A stretch of 64,000 nt of DNA from Podospora bellae-mahoneyi (Eukaryota > Ascomycota > Sordariomycetes > Sordariales > Podosporaceae): positions 2,232,001-2,296,000 of the forward strand of contig NC_085883.1 of the NCBI RefSeq assembly GCF_035222275.1, given 5' to 3'. Below the pieces are notes generated by a model. The model saw nothing but the letters and a program-made list of their open reading frames with translations, was not told the DNA's origin and did not search any database. The translations under genes and the position numbers were made by a program. Numbering within the stretch: position 1 is the stretch's first letter; every line of letters starts with the position of its first letter. Below are positions 10,154 to 23,654 of the stretch, one piece after another.

Positions 10154-12060
10154 ATGGAGGCCACAAGTCGCACCGCCCTCTCTGATGGCGGCGGTCAGAA
10201 AAAGAAGGTCAAGGGTCGCAGCAAGTCGCCCAAGTCGCCCACCACCACCACCACCACTTCCAACGGCGCATCATCTGAAATCGCCAGAAAGTCGAGCACT
10301 CGTGTCAGGAATGTTGTCGACTACGACGAAAAGAGGGCTTTTGTCGGCTTAGACAGCGATCCTGTTGTCCCCCCTCCTCCTCCCCGCCGGCAGTCCCCCC
10401 CCTCTGCTCACCAGAATGGCAGCAACGGCAGCGCTGCTGTCAAGACTGCTCACAACTCTGGCAACGGCAGTGGCCTCACTGAGCTCGAGGAGCGCGTCCA
10501 GGATTTGGGCGACTCGTGGGAGACGGAGTCTCTGCTGAACGACATTCTTGGCGATGTTCACGAGGATAGGTTCTTCACCGATGGTTTGTCAAACCCTGCC
10601 TACTACCCCGGCTGCTTCACTCCAGGAAATACTATCTTCTCCCGAGGCCCTCCTCTCCCAGGGCCGGGGAGGATGAAGATGATGAGGAAAACTCTACCGA
10701 TGATGACGATCAAGATGCTAACTCCCCTCCAGACGCCGAAGCCTGCACCCCAGAAGAGGCAATCCAATACCGCCAGATGCTCCGCGCTTTGGGTCCTGAG
10801 ATCTTTGTCCAGCGCACCGTCGATGCCGGCCGCATCACAGCCAAGAAGCTTCTCACAGCTTTTGGCGTCCGCCCACCGGACTTTTTGGAAGGCCAAGACG
10901 ACGATGCCTACTTTTCTCTCCTGAGCTATGCGTTCACGAGGGAGCTCAAAAAGCGCGCCAAACTGACACGGTACAACACGGTCGACGACGCCGTCGCCCT
11001 CCTCAAAGAAAAGAAGAACATCATCGTCCTCACGGGCGCGGGCATCTCCACCTCGCTCGGCATCCCCGACTTCCGCTCGGCCGGCACGGGCCTCTACAGC
11101 AAACTCGCCCATTTGGGACTGAACGATCCGCAGGAAGTGTTTGATCTGTCGGTCTTTAGACAAGACCCGACGATTTTTTACTCGGTGGCGAAGGATATCC
11201 TGCCGAGCGAGGACCGGTACACGCCGACGCATCAGTTTATCAGGATGCTTCAGGAGCGGGGGAAGCTGTTGACGAATTACACGCAGAACATTGACAACTT
11301 GGAGTCCAAGGCGGGGATTTTGCCCGAGAAGCTGGTTCAGTGTCATGGGAGTTTTGCCACGGCGAGTTGTGTCAAGTGTGGGGAGAAGGTTGTGGGCGAC
11401 AGTATTTTTGCGGAGATCAAGGCGGGGAAGATTCCTCGGTGCAGGAAGTGTCCTTCTGGGCAGTCTCGATCTCAATCACGAAAGAGAAAGACGGCCAACT
11501 CTTCCAACTCGAAACGGCGCCGGGATTTCGACCGGGACAGCAATTCCGACTCGGAATTTGATCTTGTCTCTTCATCAGCGGGGGTGATGAAGCCGGATAT
11601 TATTTTTTTCGGGGAGCCGCTCCCGGATGAGTTTAGTCAGAGGCTGACGCAGCACGATGTCGACAGGGTGGACTTGGTGATTGTCATTGGGACGAGCTTG
11701 AAGGTTGCGCCGGTGAGCGAGGTGGTGCCGTACCTGCCGAGCCACATACCGCAGATTTACATCAGTCGGGAGGCGATTGGGCACAATAATTTTGACATTG
11801 ACTTGTTGGGGGATTGTGATGTTGTTGTGGCGGAGCTGTGCAGGAGGGCGGGGTGGGAGTTGGGGCATGAGATGGTGCCGGAGGGGCAGGTGGTTGAGGT
11901 TAAGGCTGTGGAGGGATGGGGGAGCAGGTGGGTTTTTAAGGAGGTGAAGGAAGGGGATAAGGAGGATGGGGTGAAGGATGGGGTGAAGGATGAGATGAAG
12001 AAGAATGGGGAGAGTGGGAAGGAGAAGAGGGGGAAGAATGGCGGCGGGGGAAAGAAGTAA
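10154..12060 (+). CDS. SIR2-family NAD-dependent protein deacetylase (nuclear, SIR2/HST1 type)
   Basis: Class I sirtuin: removes acetyl groups from histone or other lysines using NAD, generally for silencing. I infer exons 10154-10583 and 10733-12060, with donor GTTTGT, branch site GCTAAC ten bases before the CCAG acceptor, and phase 1. This gives [15 protein letters not shown] and 585 residues. The N-terminus is basic and Ser/Pro/Thr-rich. The catalytic core shows [17 protein letters not shown] (GAG near 245), TQNIDNLE (about 327), catalytic His in QCHGS (348), zinc cysteines CVKC (356, 359) and CRKC (380, 383), and [12 protein letters not shown]. Between the zinc module and GVMKP sits a Ser/Arg/Lys-rich insert ([16 protein letters not shown]) that looks like a nuclear localisation signal. 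The C-terminus is Lys/Gly-rich. Resembles Neurospora NST-1 in type. Confidence 0.9.
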
Positions 12061-12376
12061 ATTGGGGTGGGTGGGACTTGAGATAGGGTATGGCAGGTTT
12101 ATTATGGTCCGGTAGAAGAAATGCATAGGGTGGAGTTGGTGAATGGACGGTTGGGACTGTCTGTCTGGATGGTTGGGTTGGGTTGGTAAGGCAAACATGC
12201 TACGAATTGACTGGGAGGAAGGAAGCTTGACAACATTTTGGGCGAAGGTGTCTTTTTTCTTCTTTTCCAGACAAAAAAGCAGAGAGGGGACAGACATGAT
12301 ACCCGGGTTTTTTTTTCATCTACTACCTCTTTTAGTCTTAGCTTTTTGCTGTTCTTTTTCCCTTTTTTTTTCGGTT

Positions 12377-12434
12377 AAAAAAAAAAAAAAAACAGTATTA
12401 ATTTTTTTTTTTTTTTTTTTTGGGGGGGGGGGGG
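12377..12434. repeat. Homopolymer cluster A16 / T20 / G13
   Basis: A16 (12377-12392), nine mixed bases, T20 (12402-12421), then G13 (12422-12434). The A and T runs could pair as a hairpin. Run lengths are prone to sequencing error. Confidence 0.85.
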
Positions 12435-12695
12435 TTACCTCTCTCTCTTCTTCTGCTTTCATTCCGGGAAGAAGAGGTATTTTAGATAATGTTGGATTAC
12501 CCATTTTCTGTAAATCCTTTTAACTTTACGTGATGGTTCGTGGTGAACAAACTAGCGGGAACATAACGACCGATTTTAGTCAAAATACTCAAACACCAAG
12601 GCGCACAGTAAATAGCACAAGTCCACACACATAACATCTTTTGTATTCTTCTTATCCCCCATCCACCAACCACACTCCCAACTTTTTTGGCGCAG

Positions 12696-12701
<6 letters not shown>

Positions 12702-12731
<30 letters not shown>
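12702..12731. repeat. (AT)n microsatellite
   Basis: About 30 bp of AT dinucleotide in the convergent intergenic region. Confidence 0.95.
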
Positions 12732-12739
<8 letters not shown>

Positions 12740-13090
12740 AACACTCGTGCGCGCGCACTATGATGATGATGATACTGTAATCTAAGATTTGTAACGAACG
12801 ACAGCGGAAAAGATAAAAAACGCCCAAATTTCATCTATCACTTTCTTCGCTCAAACGCCCCCATGATTAAGGAAAAAGAGAGATACATGACAGCAATACC
12901 ACCACCACCACCACCACCACCAAAAACGCCTTAAAAAGAAAAACAGACATGTTGACTCAAAAGAGGAAATATTAACGATAGAAAAAAGAAATGAAAACGC
13001 CCTACAGCAGCAGGGCTGACACTGTGATTTTGTTATACACACTTCCACAGGCATTAATAATACATTTTATCTGTTTTCCTCTCTACCTAC

Positions 13091-16000
13091 TCAAGGAGTA
13101 GGGGTAGAAGGCGACTTTGGCTTGGGCACATTAATAATCGGAACATCTTGGGCACTGGATGAAGACGACCCCTCAACCTCCCTCCTCTCATCCGTCGACA
13201 CCCTCCCCGCCTGGTCATCCTCGCCAATCTCCTGACCAAGAGGCGACGGCTTGGGCGGGAACTGGCCAAAATCCGGCTCGCCCCTCTTCTCAATCGGTGA
13301 CCACCCCGCCGCAATAGAACCAGCAACAATACCAGTCATGACCGTCGCCGCGCCCAACACGCTGTTGGAGCGGGAGCGGTTGCTTCTGCTGCGGCGGCGG
13401 GACTCAGGAGTAGGAGCGGTAGACCCATAGCTGTCCTCGCGGACAGGGGTCTGGGGGAGGCGGTGGATCGAGTTGGATCGGGAGTGCTCCCTGCTCGGGA
13501 CGGGGCTGCGGTTGAGGAAGGTTTCGCGGGGGTGCTTCATGGCGAATTTGAGGTTGTTGAGACGGCCGCCCTTGACGCGCTTGAGCCAGGCGAGCTCCTC
13601 GTGAATGTCGGCGAGGGGCGCGGGGTAGGCGGTGAAGCGCTCTTCGTCGTCGGAGACGTTGATGCCGGGAACCTTGGAGCTGTGCTTGCGCTTGAGAACG
13701 CCGGGGACCAAGGCGACGATGATCTCATCGGGGATGAGGCGGATGATGACGCCAACGGGGATGGAAAGGAGACCAAGAACGATGGCAGTCGCCCACATGG
13801 TCGGTGACTGGCCCTCATCGGCAATGCGGAAAGCTGTACCGCCAACCATGACAATGAGGACTTGACCGCCGCACATGACGGCGCTGATGCCAATGAACAG
13901 CCAGTTCTTGGTGAGACCCTCCAAGATGTTGAACTGGTTGTCAAGACGCCGGTTGCTAGTTGCTGTTAGTAAACGATCCGCCCACGGGCAATTTGTGGAA
14001 GGGCACGACTTACTTCCACTGGTTGAAGATCTGCATCCACACAAAAGTGTTGAAGACCAAGGTGTTGATCTGGCTGTCGGGAATGATCTCGGGTCCAGGG
14101 TACACGGAAGACTTTCCGAAATAGAGCAGGAAGCAGATGAGAAGCTGGAACACGGCCTGTCCGAGGATCATCTTCCACATAGTAGGTGAGATGATCGAGG
14201 AACCCTTGCGCTCGGGCTTGCGGTTCAGCACACTGTCCTGAGGGGGGTCGGTAGCCAGAGCCAAGGCAGCAAGAGTGTCCATGATGAGGTTGACCCAGAG
14301 AAGCTGGACGGCGGTGAGCACAGCGGTAGCCTTTTCCTCGGGATGCGACTGGGTAACGGCAGAGTAGATGGCGGAGACAAAGGTCAAAACGACAGCCGTG
14401 ACGTTGACGGTGAGCTGGAACTGGAGGAAACGCTTGACGGCATCGTTGACGGCACGACCCCATTTCAAAGCCTTGACGATCGAGTTGAAGTTGTCGTCCA
14501 TGAGGATAATGGCGGAAGCCTCCTTGGCCACCTCGGTGCCGGCGATGCCCATCGAAAAGCCAATATCAGCCGTCTTGAGCGCCGGGGCGTCGTTGGTGCC
14601 GTCACCGGTCACGGCAACGGTTTCGCCCTTGTCCTTCAACCGCTTAACCAAGATGCGCTTGTCTTCGGGGCTGGACCGTGCGAGAACGTGGAGGCGGGGA
14701 ATGATCTCATCTTGCTGAGCCTTGGTCATGTTGCGGAACTCGGGGCCTTCGAGAACCACGCTGTTCGGCTGGAGAATGCCGCAATCGCGGGCAATAGCCT
14801 CGGCAGTCAACCTGTTATCACCAGTAACCATGCGCACAACGACACCGGCCCGCTGGCAGTCTCTCACAGCCTCGGGCACACCAGGGCGAAGAGGATCCTT
14901 GATGCCAACCATACCAACAAAGACCATGTTGCGGCAAATATCCTCAAAGACAATCTCGTCCTTCTCGGCATCGACGCGGCGGGCTGGCTTGGGGGGCCAC
15001 TTGTCAAAGTCGCGGTAGATCAGGCCGATGGTACGGAGCGAGTTGCGGGCGTAAGTCTCAATCAGATGCTTGATGGTCTCGCGGTTTTCCTCGTGGAGAG
15101 TAGCCGAGGCCAAGCCCTGAGAAGGATCGCGGAGGATCTGGGTGCACTTCTCCAACATGATTTCGGACGCACCCTTGACATAAAGACGAGCCTTGCCATT
15201 CTCCAGCTGAACCACGACACCCATGCACTTGCGTCCAGAGTCGAAAGGAATGAGGTGAAGGGTCTTGCTGCCGGAGCGCAGTTCAGCAACGGGGCCCATG
15301 GCAAGGTGCTCGCGAGCCAGAATAAGCATGGCGGTCTCCGTCTTGGAGCCGATGAAGGTGTGCTCGCCATCGACATCCCCCTCGAAGGCAGTCGAGTTGA
15401 GCGCGATAGACTTGAGCAGCAGATCCTTAGCCTCGGGGCTGAGCATCCTCACCACTTCCTGGACCTCCACATCCTTCTCGCTCCGAGGGCTCTCGCCCGG
15501 GATGGTGGAAGTACCAAAGCGGTGGCTTGTGCCGATGGTGCCAGCAACAACTTGCATCTTGTTCTGAGTCAAAGTACCCGTCTTGTCAGAGCAGATGGTG
15601 GTGGCATTGCCCATGACTTCGCAAGCCTTGAGGTGGCGGACCAGGTTGTTGTCCTTGAGCATGCGAGTCGTGGCAAAAGCGAGGGCCAAAGTGACAGCCA
15701 ACGGAAGGCCTTCAGGAATAGCGACGACCACGATTGTGACGACCATGATGAAGATATCGATAAACTGCTGGCCCTTTTGCGCGGGGGTGAGCGGAGCGAA
15801 TTGACGGGGAAGCTTGACCAGGAAGATGATGAACAGAATCAGGAAGAGGAGGAGGGCGATGGCACCGCCGAGCTTGGCGATGGACTCGGCAATGACATTG
15901 AGCTTCGACTGCAAGGGGGTGATCTCGGGGTCTTCGTTGAGCGACATGAGCGTCTTGCCATAGCTGGAGTAGACACCGGTCGAGGTAACCATGAATGTAC

Positions 16001-17425
16001 CGACACCCTCCATGACGCGGGCGCCAGACTGGATAAAGGGGTCCATCTTCTTCAGGTTCTCGCCATTCTCGATTGCCGCAAAGACCTCATCGGAGGCACG
16101 CTTCTTGATAATGTCGGATTCACCAGTGGCCTGAGACTCGTCGCACTTGACGTTGAAACCCTCAATGAGAACACCATCAACGGGGATCAAATCGCCGGGC
16201 TCCAAGTGCATGACGTCGCCAACCAGAACGTCAAAAACCGAGATTTCCACAGTCTTTCCGGATCGAACAACGCGAACCACACGATCCTGCTTCTTCTTGT
16301 TCAGCTTGGCGAATTGGCGTTCCTTCTGGAAGTCGTTCAAAGATCCAACAATAACCACGATGGTGATGGCGGCAATAATGGCAACACCCTCGATCCATTC
16401 TACACCGGGGTTTGTGGCGTCGTGCTCCTGACCGAATGTTTGATACAAGCCAATGGCCAGAGAAATGACGGCGGCAACGGACAGCAGGATCAGGACCTTG
16501 TCGTTATACGTGATCCACATGAGCTGGAGAAGATTCTTGCCCTTCTTGGCAGGAAGCCGGTTGTCGCTAAAGACGCGCTTTCTCGAGGAGAAAGCCCCCG
16601 AGTCCTGCCTGCCGGAAGCCGTCGCATGGCTATCAGTCTGGGCAAGCTTGGTGTCGGCCGAGCCGACGTGAGCGGTGGCCTCCTCAAACGTGACGCGCCC
16701 AGGAAGAGTAGCCTCGTCGGCGCCAAGACCAGTCGACCGGTTGGATCGCAATCCCTTCTCGATACCGGCGAGGCCACCCAGCTTGTAGAAGGCAGACAAG
16801 CTCTTGGGGTCGAACATCTTGTTCAGTTGGCCAGGCGCAAAGGCGAAGGGGTTGTCGTTGACCTGGAAATCGGCCTCCTTGCCCTGGTCGGGCTTCAAAG
16901 CATCCGGATCGTTCTTGATGCTGTCGTTGTCGGCAGCACCTCGGCTGGCCTTCTCCCCCAACGTAGAACCCCCTGCTACCGTGGTGTCGCCAATGGACGA
17001 GGTGATGGAGCGGTCATCGTCAGAGTTGACAGAGTCCTGGCGAGGTCTTGGGGCGCCAGGGACGGTGAGCAGTCCCGGATTTGGACCGCGGAAGGAAGCA
17101 AAGGGGTTTGACACATTGTGAGGACTTGTCGGCCTGCTCTCTCCAGAGAGACTCCTCTTGTGAGAATTTGTTGATGGTTCTGGTGTGGTGCCGGGTGATA
17201 TTGGTGAGTTGGCGTCCACCTCTGGCTCGTTCGTGACAGGACTCGGGCTCACGGCCGTCGTGTCGATGTTAATTGTTGGTCTGTATGACATTGTTAGGTG
17301 GATGGTTGTGAGAGAGCAGTTGCGGCTCCCACGACGTTGTGAGCAGACAGGAAGGGGAATACATACGCTCTTCGGCGTCCAGAGGCGAAGTCTCCCTCCT
17401 TGGGACCATCCTGTGGTTCCGCCAT
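13091..17425 (-). CDS. PMC1: PMC1-type P2B calcium-transporting ATPase
   Basis: Pumps cytosolic calcium into the vacuole or out of the cell using ATP. Three exons are inferred: 17367-17425, 14014-17280 and 13091-13955, 1396 residues. Exon 1 encodes MAEPQDGPKEGDFASGRRR and ends at a strong GTATGT donor. The intron closes with CTAAC and CAG, giving RRRAPTINIDT. The ATG at 17291 therefore lies inside intron 1. Intron 2 (GTAAGT...CTAAC...TAG) restores FNQWNNRRLDNQFN, diagnostic of the family. Motifs seen are TGES, PEGLPLAV in the membrane, CSDKTGT with the phosphorylated Asp near 585, and GDGTNDAPALK. About ten membrane spans are expected. Long N- and C-terminal Ser-rich cytosolic tails flank the core; the C-terminal tail is rich in RS dipeptides. 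Neurospora NCA-2/NCA-3 are the likely counterparts. Confidence 0.92.
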
Positions 17426-20400
17426 GTCCAGCTGATGGTGCGGGTCACAGTCGTCAGCGAGGGCGACGGATGTGAGCTGCGCCTACGGTGACACGAGGTC
17501 TAGAAAGCCTCTCCTAGTGGCGATGGGAGACGCGAAGGGGTGGTGTTGCGCAGATGTACGGTTAGGTCGTCAGCTCTGAGTTCTCTGCCTTGTGTGTACT
17601 GCCACACTTGGGTCGGCAAACACAAACGGGTCTCAGGAACGGAGACTCATGGAGTGTGAGGTGAGTTGAGGTCGCCAGGTCTCGATCTGCGGGGTGCTAT
17701 CTGCAGGCCTCCCTTGGGGAAAAGGTAAAAGAATTGAGAATTGGAATTGGATTAATGAGGCAGAGTCGGTGAGGCAATCGGGGAGGTCCCCTGGGTCCAG
17801 AGCGGTAGTTGGACGGTTGTTATGGAGTTTTTTGAGGGTGAGGCGGTGCAAGCAACGCTATAACACTTGTTTCGAGGTCCAAGATGTCTGGCGCGTGCAG
17901 TTACCAAGGTCGCACTCCAACAAAAGAGCAAAAGGAGCGTGATGAATGGGAAATGGGACGAAACAAAGCAGGAAGCAGCAGGGAAAGTGAAGCCGCGTAG
18001 AACCACTGACGACACAGCGGCTACGAAATTGGACCTGACCTGACCTGGAGACGGGATGGCCTGGGATGAGATGGGAGCTGTGTTTTCCCCTGTTGTTGGG
18101 ACCCAAAAGGTGCCAAGAGAGGCTGTGCAGCGCCAGACGAATCAGAGGCAGCGTGGATTTGCCATGTCACTTTAGCACCTGCGTACAATTTTCCCCATTC
18201 CCTACAGTGTGGGGTGAAAACAGAATGCCAAGCACGACAAGCTCAATGGGCCATTTCACCACGGCGACTCATTCCAATGCGTTGCGGCAGAAGGGCATGC
18301 TGCTACTCTCCCTGGGAGATCACCTTGTTCGGAGGGATCATGTTGGTGGGAGGTTACCTGCCTCTATCTGTGTCACCACCACTACCGGGCAGTGCTTGAC
18401 CTTCGGGGAGTACCGCAGTATGTACCTACCACGACAGCAGGGCGAGCACTTCTCAACTCCTGTGCTCCTGAGCCCAAGGAGGGTGATATCCAAAACCCCA
18501 GTCCACTAAGTTAAAAAGTAAAACTGTGCCGCCGTTATGCATCAGCCGCTCTGAGATGCCACCCTTTGGACGGTTGCCCCGTGCGCAAATCTGCCGAGAC
18601 CGCCGTTTCGCACAGTGCTTTCCATCAATTATACAAAAAGAAGCTCCGTTGCACCTGCCACCACCCATGCATGGGCTACCAGCATCGAAATCGACTTGGA
18701 ATTTGGACAGTTGGCACCTTCTACACTAGCCACGACCAGGCTCATCTGGTTGCATCATGAGAGGAGTCCCGTCTCGCGAATCTCAACATCTCCAACAAAA
18801 CGGTGTGTTGTCAGTTACGTTCCCTGACGTGTAATTTGGCTGGTGGACCTGATGCTAGCGTGCCCGCTGCATCGTCCTTGAACATTTCCCCTTTGCATCG
18901 GTGGTACAACATCACAGCTTGATCATAGCTCGATCATAGCAACAAGAGTTGAAACATAATTTGAATAATAACTACTACTATTTTCTAACAACCAAGCACT
19001 CCTGTCACGCCCTCAGCCATACTGTGGGTTCTACCTTCCAGAGACACAGCCAGCAGAAACAAGCTCCCAAGTCTGGTACCAACCCCACAGTCCGGGGGTG
19101 ATCGTCACAGAAACATGCACACATGCATGCGCTCGGTCCAAGCAACACTCGACCAGCACAACCGCCAGCTTTTTCTGCAGAACCATCGATGCCCGTCTCA
19201 CCATGTTCCGAATTGTTACATCTTGCACAGACGGGGCATCCGATATTCTTGGCTGAGTGAGGGGTTCGTCTGAACTTGAATATGCAGAAATCGGCTCGAC
19301 TTGCTCTCAAGGAGAGCATGAAACAAGACTTCCCCTTTCTCACTACCGATTGGCCAGCACCTGACGCCTCGACAAACATCCTACTCCCCATCAACTGACA
19401 GCAGATCATAGACAGGAGCTATCCCATGACAGACTACATCTTTGGCTTTGACAGCAAACAACAAAGCCAACCATCATATGGGTGCCCTCCATCATGCACA
19501 ATGACGGCCGCTTGGCCTTGTGGGCCCAACCCGACAGCCCACCCCCCCAAATCTGTCTGCGCTGCCAGCAAATGTAGGTGGCCCGATATTGCCAGGCCTA
19601 TCAATATTTGTGTCGTCGGCATTTCCAAACTTTAGATGTCGATATCTGGCTATCAACCATCGCCCAATAGCATCACTTTTCCAAAGCCTGAGAATGAAAC
19701 GCGGGGCACAACGCAAGGCTTCAAAGCAAGATGACGGCACAGCTTCTCGATCACCATTGACAGTCTCATACCGTCAACATCCAACACCTCCCTCCCAGAC
19801 CGAGACGGGTTGGATATTCGATTGGAACTCTAGCGCCAGGTTTGGTCCCATCCAGACCATCGAGTTTACCGGCTCTCGACCGTTCCGAGGTGGGCGAAAC
19901 GGTAATCCAAGCGGCTTTGATGGCTGAGCCGTCTCAAATTCCAAACCGTCCAGATACTCCATAGGCAAGGCAGCTATGGGGCGGCACTGCGGAGCATCTT
20001 CAAGATATCTTACAATAATGCGCGTGCTCGAAATCCAAGCCTCATACCAGGTCCGCCTTGCTGGTGAAGGCACCAGGCATCCCCAATTGACTATAAAGGA
20101 GCACCCCGCCCGTTGGCACTGACAAAGAAGTTTTGAACCACCCAAAGAATCATCAAGGCACTTCCTCAGGCAGGCGGGGCTGGGAAACCGGGAAAAGCTT
20201 GAATGACTGAGGCATATCTGCCGAGACAGTCTCCAAGGCATATGATGCAACTCTGCTGAACAATGGTTACTGGCCATCCAGGCACGTGTGGTCTAGAATA
20301 AGCTTGACTCATGCTCCTTCTAGAAGGTTGCAGACACACATTAATTCTTTGATTCCGACAACAACATCGAAGACGAGCTGCCTCAACAGGCAAGTCGCCG

Positions 20401-22754
20401 CCTGAGGCTTAGACGATCGAGATGTTCCAACAACAGCGATAAGCTCAATGTCCGGAACGTACCGATCATTTTTATTACATGTGTATTCTCGGGGAATCTC
20501 CCGGTCAAACGGAGAGCGCAGCGTTTGCGATGCAAGGTTTATCACTTTACTAGTAGACGTCAGTCTCTCCCAAGGCAAGGCATACAAATCCACACGAGCT
20601 TCCTGATTGGCACAGCCATCCGATGGGATAGACATCGGCAGTCAGTCAGGCGATCACCACTGCAGGTGTAAGGAGACCCTCACACATGTATACATATCAA
20701 ATATCGGACTTTAACTTTCTCACCATCGTCTCCTAAAGCTATCACATACACTCACTCACCGCCGGGCGCGATGGAGAAAACGGGGGGTCTCCATTTCACC
20801 AGCCCTCTCGGACTTTGCAACTTCAAATTCCCTCAGCGGGAACGGCGAATTTTTTCTCTCTGAGTTTTGGCCAGAAGAGGCAAAAGACAAACGCCGCGCT
20901 CGCAACCGAAGGGGGCTGTGCAAATGCAGACAAGAGTTTCGAGCTCCGCTCACCACCACCAAACAACTTGAAAGGGGATTTCTTGGCACACGAATGCCAA
21001 CAGCCGCTGGAATGGAACTGTGAAAGCATGGCATGATGGGCGGAAATCTGGAGAGATTGATGGCGGCATGTCTGATGATGATGAGATGTGGAAAAGATGG
21101 ATGGGGTGTTGTTCGTCGTGATGTTGGCTGACAGCGAAGATGGTGGTGTTCGTACTCGGGAGCTAGCTAGGGAGAGACACGTGGGGATTGGGGAGAGTAG
21201 AGCACCAACAAGAAGATGAGAATATCAACTCAAGATCACATAACATCAACCAGCGGCGGCAGGCAATCTAGTCCTCATGCAGAACTGTCCCACAGAGTGG
21301 GTTTTTTGTGTAACGTGGTTCCTGACCAGGACAACTGCGCTCAAGTTCTTGGGAAGGGAAGTCTAGACCAAAACCAGCATTGCATGTTACAACTGTCAAT
21401 GTCCAACAATCAGTATCTCGGACCCGATCCCGGCTATCGATCTCCACCGTCTCGGATCACTCAACTTAATCCTCCGGCTCCTTGTAAGTGCTCTGGACTG
21501 GACTGCCAAAACCGGAAGTCCCGAACAACCGGTTGGGAATGAGATGAGGGGGGAGAGAAAAAGTCTAAGCCACGATGCCAATGCTGTTTCTCTTGTTCAC
21601 TTTTGCCATCTTCCACGTGTCGAGGTCGGCGCAAGTTTGGGCTGGTTGGGGAGGAGGAGAAGGAGGAGAGAGTAAGACGCCACGCGTTCGTTCTTTGCCG
21701 GGGGGACTTGACAACCTGACCTGTGTGCGACAACTCCTTTGGTTCATGATGAACTATGTCTAATTTGCATTGCCCTCTTGCCTCTCTCTCTTTCTCTCTG
21801 TGTGTGTGTGTGTGTGTGTGTTCCGACCGCTTGATGATAGGTTATGGGAAGCGGAGGTCGAGACACTTGTTGAAGGGCACCCTGTCAAACACACACCATG
21901 TCGATATCAGAACGCAGTTACCTCAAGCACAACTCACCCAAACCCTTGAACGGTCAAACCTTGATATCTCTATTGTATTAGAGAGTGCTGCCACCTCAAA
22001 GACAATGCGTTACCTACTCAAAAGGCAGCTGATAGCAGACCTCACATTCTTCCTGACCACCAGGGTGGGGTGATAACACAAACCACCACGCCGCCCGCCG
22101 GTCACTGTCACCGTAGCCAAGAGAAAGCTCAAACTTTGCAATATCCAACTGCCTTACTGGCTTGGTATTTTTTTTATGCAAGAGCTCGGAGATCATCTCT
22201 TGCACTGCCTCTTCCTTTTGGTGGTAGTCTACCTTGGCCTTGGGCAGGGTAGGTGTTCTTGCGTACCCGCTTCGATGCCCGGTGACGAGCTCAACTCTAT
22301 CTTGGCGAAGGGGTGATGGAATGGAGCAATGTGGCTGGGATGAGGGGGGAATGTAGTTGGCACTGCCGTTTTGGTGATGGAAATTGCCTCGTTCAATAGG
22401 TACCTGAATGAAATGTCAATTGTTTGCTGTCGAGGAAGAAGAGGGGTCCCTGGCTGCTGGATTGTGATGGGCGCTTCGGGGTGGTGTTAACATCCGGGGA
22501 TCTCTCCACTGGGCCAAGAGAAGATGGGAAGGTGTGACTGGCATACGATGAGGAGGATGAGAAGATGGGTTTTGCACAGCCTGGGTTTGCGTGGTCTGGC
22601 TTGGAGATAGATGGTAGGGGAGGGTAGGTAGCAGTGGTTTGAGGTGTTGGCCGAGCCGTCTTTTCTGGAGATCACTGTCGTGGTGTAGGCTTGAGGAATA
22701 TTGAATACACACGCATGTTGTGGACGGGTTAGTGGAGATAGTAACGTGAAGCTA

Positions 22755-22838
22755 AGGCCCTCGAACATAATCGAAGGCCATGAAAGTTACTCGAAAGGCG
22801 TATGGACTATCTCCTACACCCTTGATAGTTCATCGCAG
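22755..22838 (+). repeat. Small array E of the dispersed 21-bp repeat
   Basis: Four units begin at 22757, 22777, 22798 and 22818, spacing 20, 21, 20. The third reads GCGTATGGACTATCTCCT, close to the family unit. Short and degenerate, so less certain than the other arrays. Confidence 0.5.
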
Positions 22839-23654
22839 TCTCTGTTTTCCTGTCCATAGCATGACAGGTCTTGACTGTATGGAAATTCTCAGTCTGCCTG
22901 TCGAAACGCCTTGGAGATCGGCGCGGTTAATGGCACAGCCTCTGAGTGCATCGGTTGACGGGCAGACATCTCGATCGTGGATGTTGACAGGCAGACTAGG
23001 AAGAGATATCCCAGCCAGTATTTCAAGCAACCCATTCCTGCAACACAATATCTGGTTTGCCTGGCATGCGTCCCACAAACCTGGTACATGAATTGTCTCT
23101 ACTTGTGGGTTTGCCGCCGGGTCATGATGATGAGCTTTGAGCTGGATACCTAGATACCTATCCTTTTCATGTCCTGTCGGTTATTTTGAGGGATGTGTTT
23201 TTTGGGTAGGCATATATCTAAGATTTTTAACGGTCAGTGAAAAGTTTGCTCTTTTGGGAAGAAAACATAATTTTGAAGAAATGGAAATACATGTGAAGTT
23301 TCTTTGTGGCGTTTGGATTATACAAAATAGGCCAAAAGGGGAGTATCTAATTGGACTCAATGTCTGTGCAATCGCGACCCTCGTGTTAGGAGACATCCAT
23401 ATTCATGAGGCGTTTGGGTTAACTAAATATCTCATGGCGTGATGGCTGAGTATCGGCAACTCGGCCTCCTGGCAGCAGACGAGGAAGTCTGAGGTCTACC
23501 GGCCACAAAGACCTTGGTTGGTGCCCCGTAGGATTGGAACTGTTGTGGACATCGTCGTGACACTCTGCAAGTAATGCTTTGGGTTATACAGTGATGATTA
23601 GCCGGTGCTGAAGGAAAGGCGTGGAAGCATCAAAGAATAATATCATGCCTGAGA

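Larger units (their letters stand above)
12061..13090. other. Convergent 3' intergenic region, low complexity
   Basis: Separates the sirtuin and calcium ATPase 3' ends. It is dominated by homopolymers and simple repeats, including (CCA)n at about 12898-12921, A/T/G runs and an (AT)n tract. No gene is seen. Confidence 0.7.

Noticed and set aside
10154-10924. 256-codon frame at the sirtuin start read as a complete protein
   Set aside because: After about residue 143 it reads through intron sequence. A branch site and acceptor at 10717-10732 restore the sirtuin frame.
14343-17111. A 922-codon open frame antisense to the calcium ATPase
   Set aside because: Its product is low-complexity Gly/Leu/Asp/Arg with no domain, and it mirrors the C-ending codon bias of the real gene. 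Long antisense frames are a usual by-product of such bias.
18066-18509. 147-codon open frame in the gene-poor region
   Set aside because: No domain, low-complexity residues and no splice-compatible neighbour. I could not support it as a gene.
19774-20277. 167-codon open frame on the minus strand in the gene-poor region
   Set aside because: Cys/Trp/Ser-rich product without recognisable features, typical of a chance frame.
23440-23560. Possible tRNA-like sequence (GTAGGATTGGAAC)
   Set aside because: Only a vague T-arm resemblance; no acceptor stem, D arm or anticodon arm could be paired.
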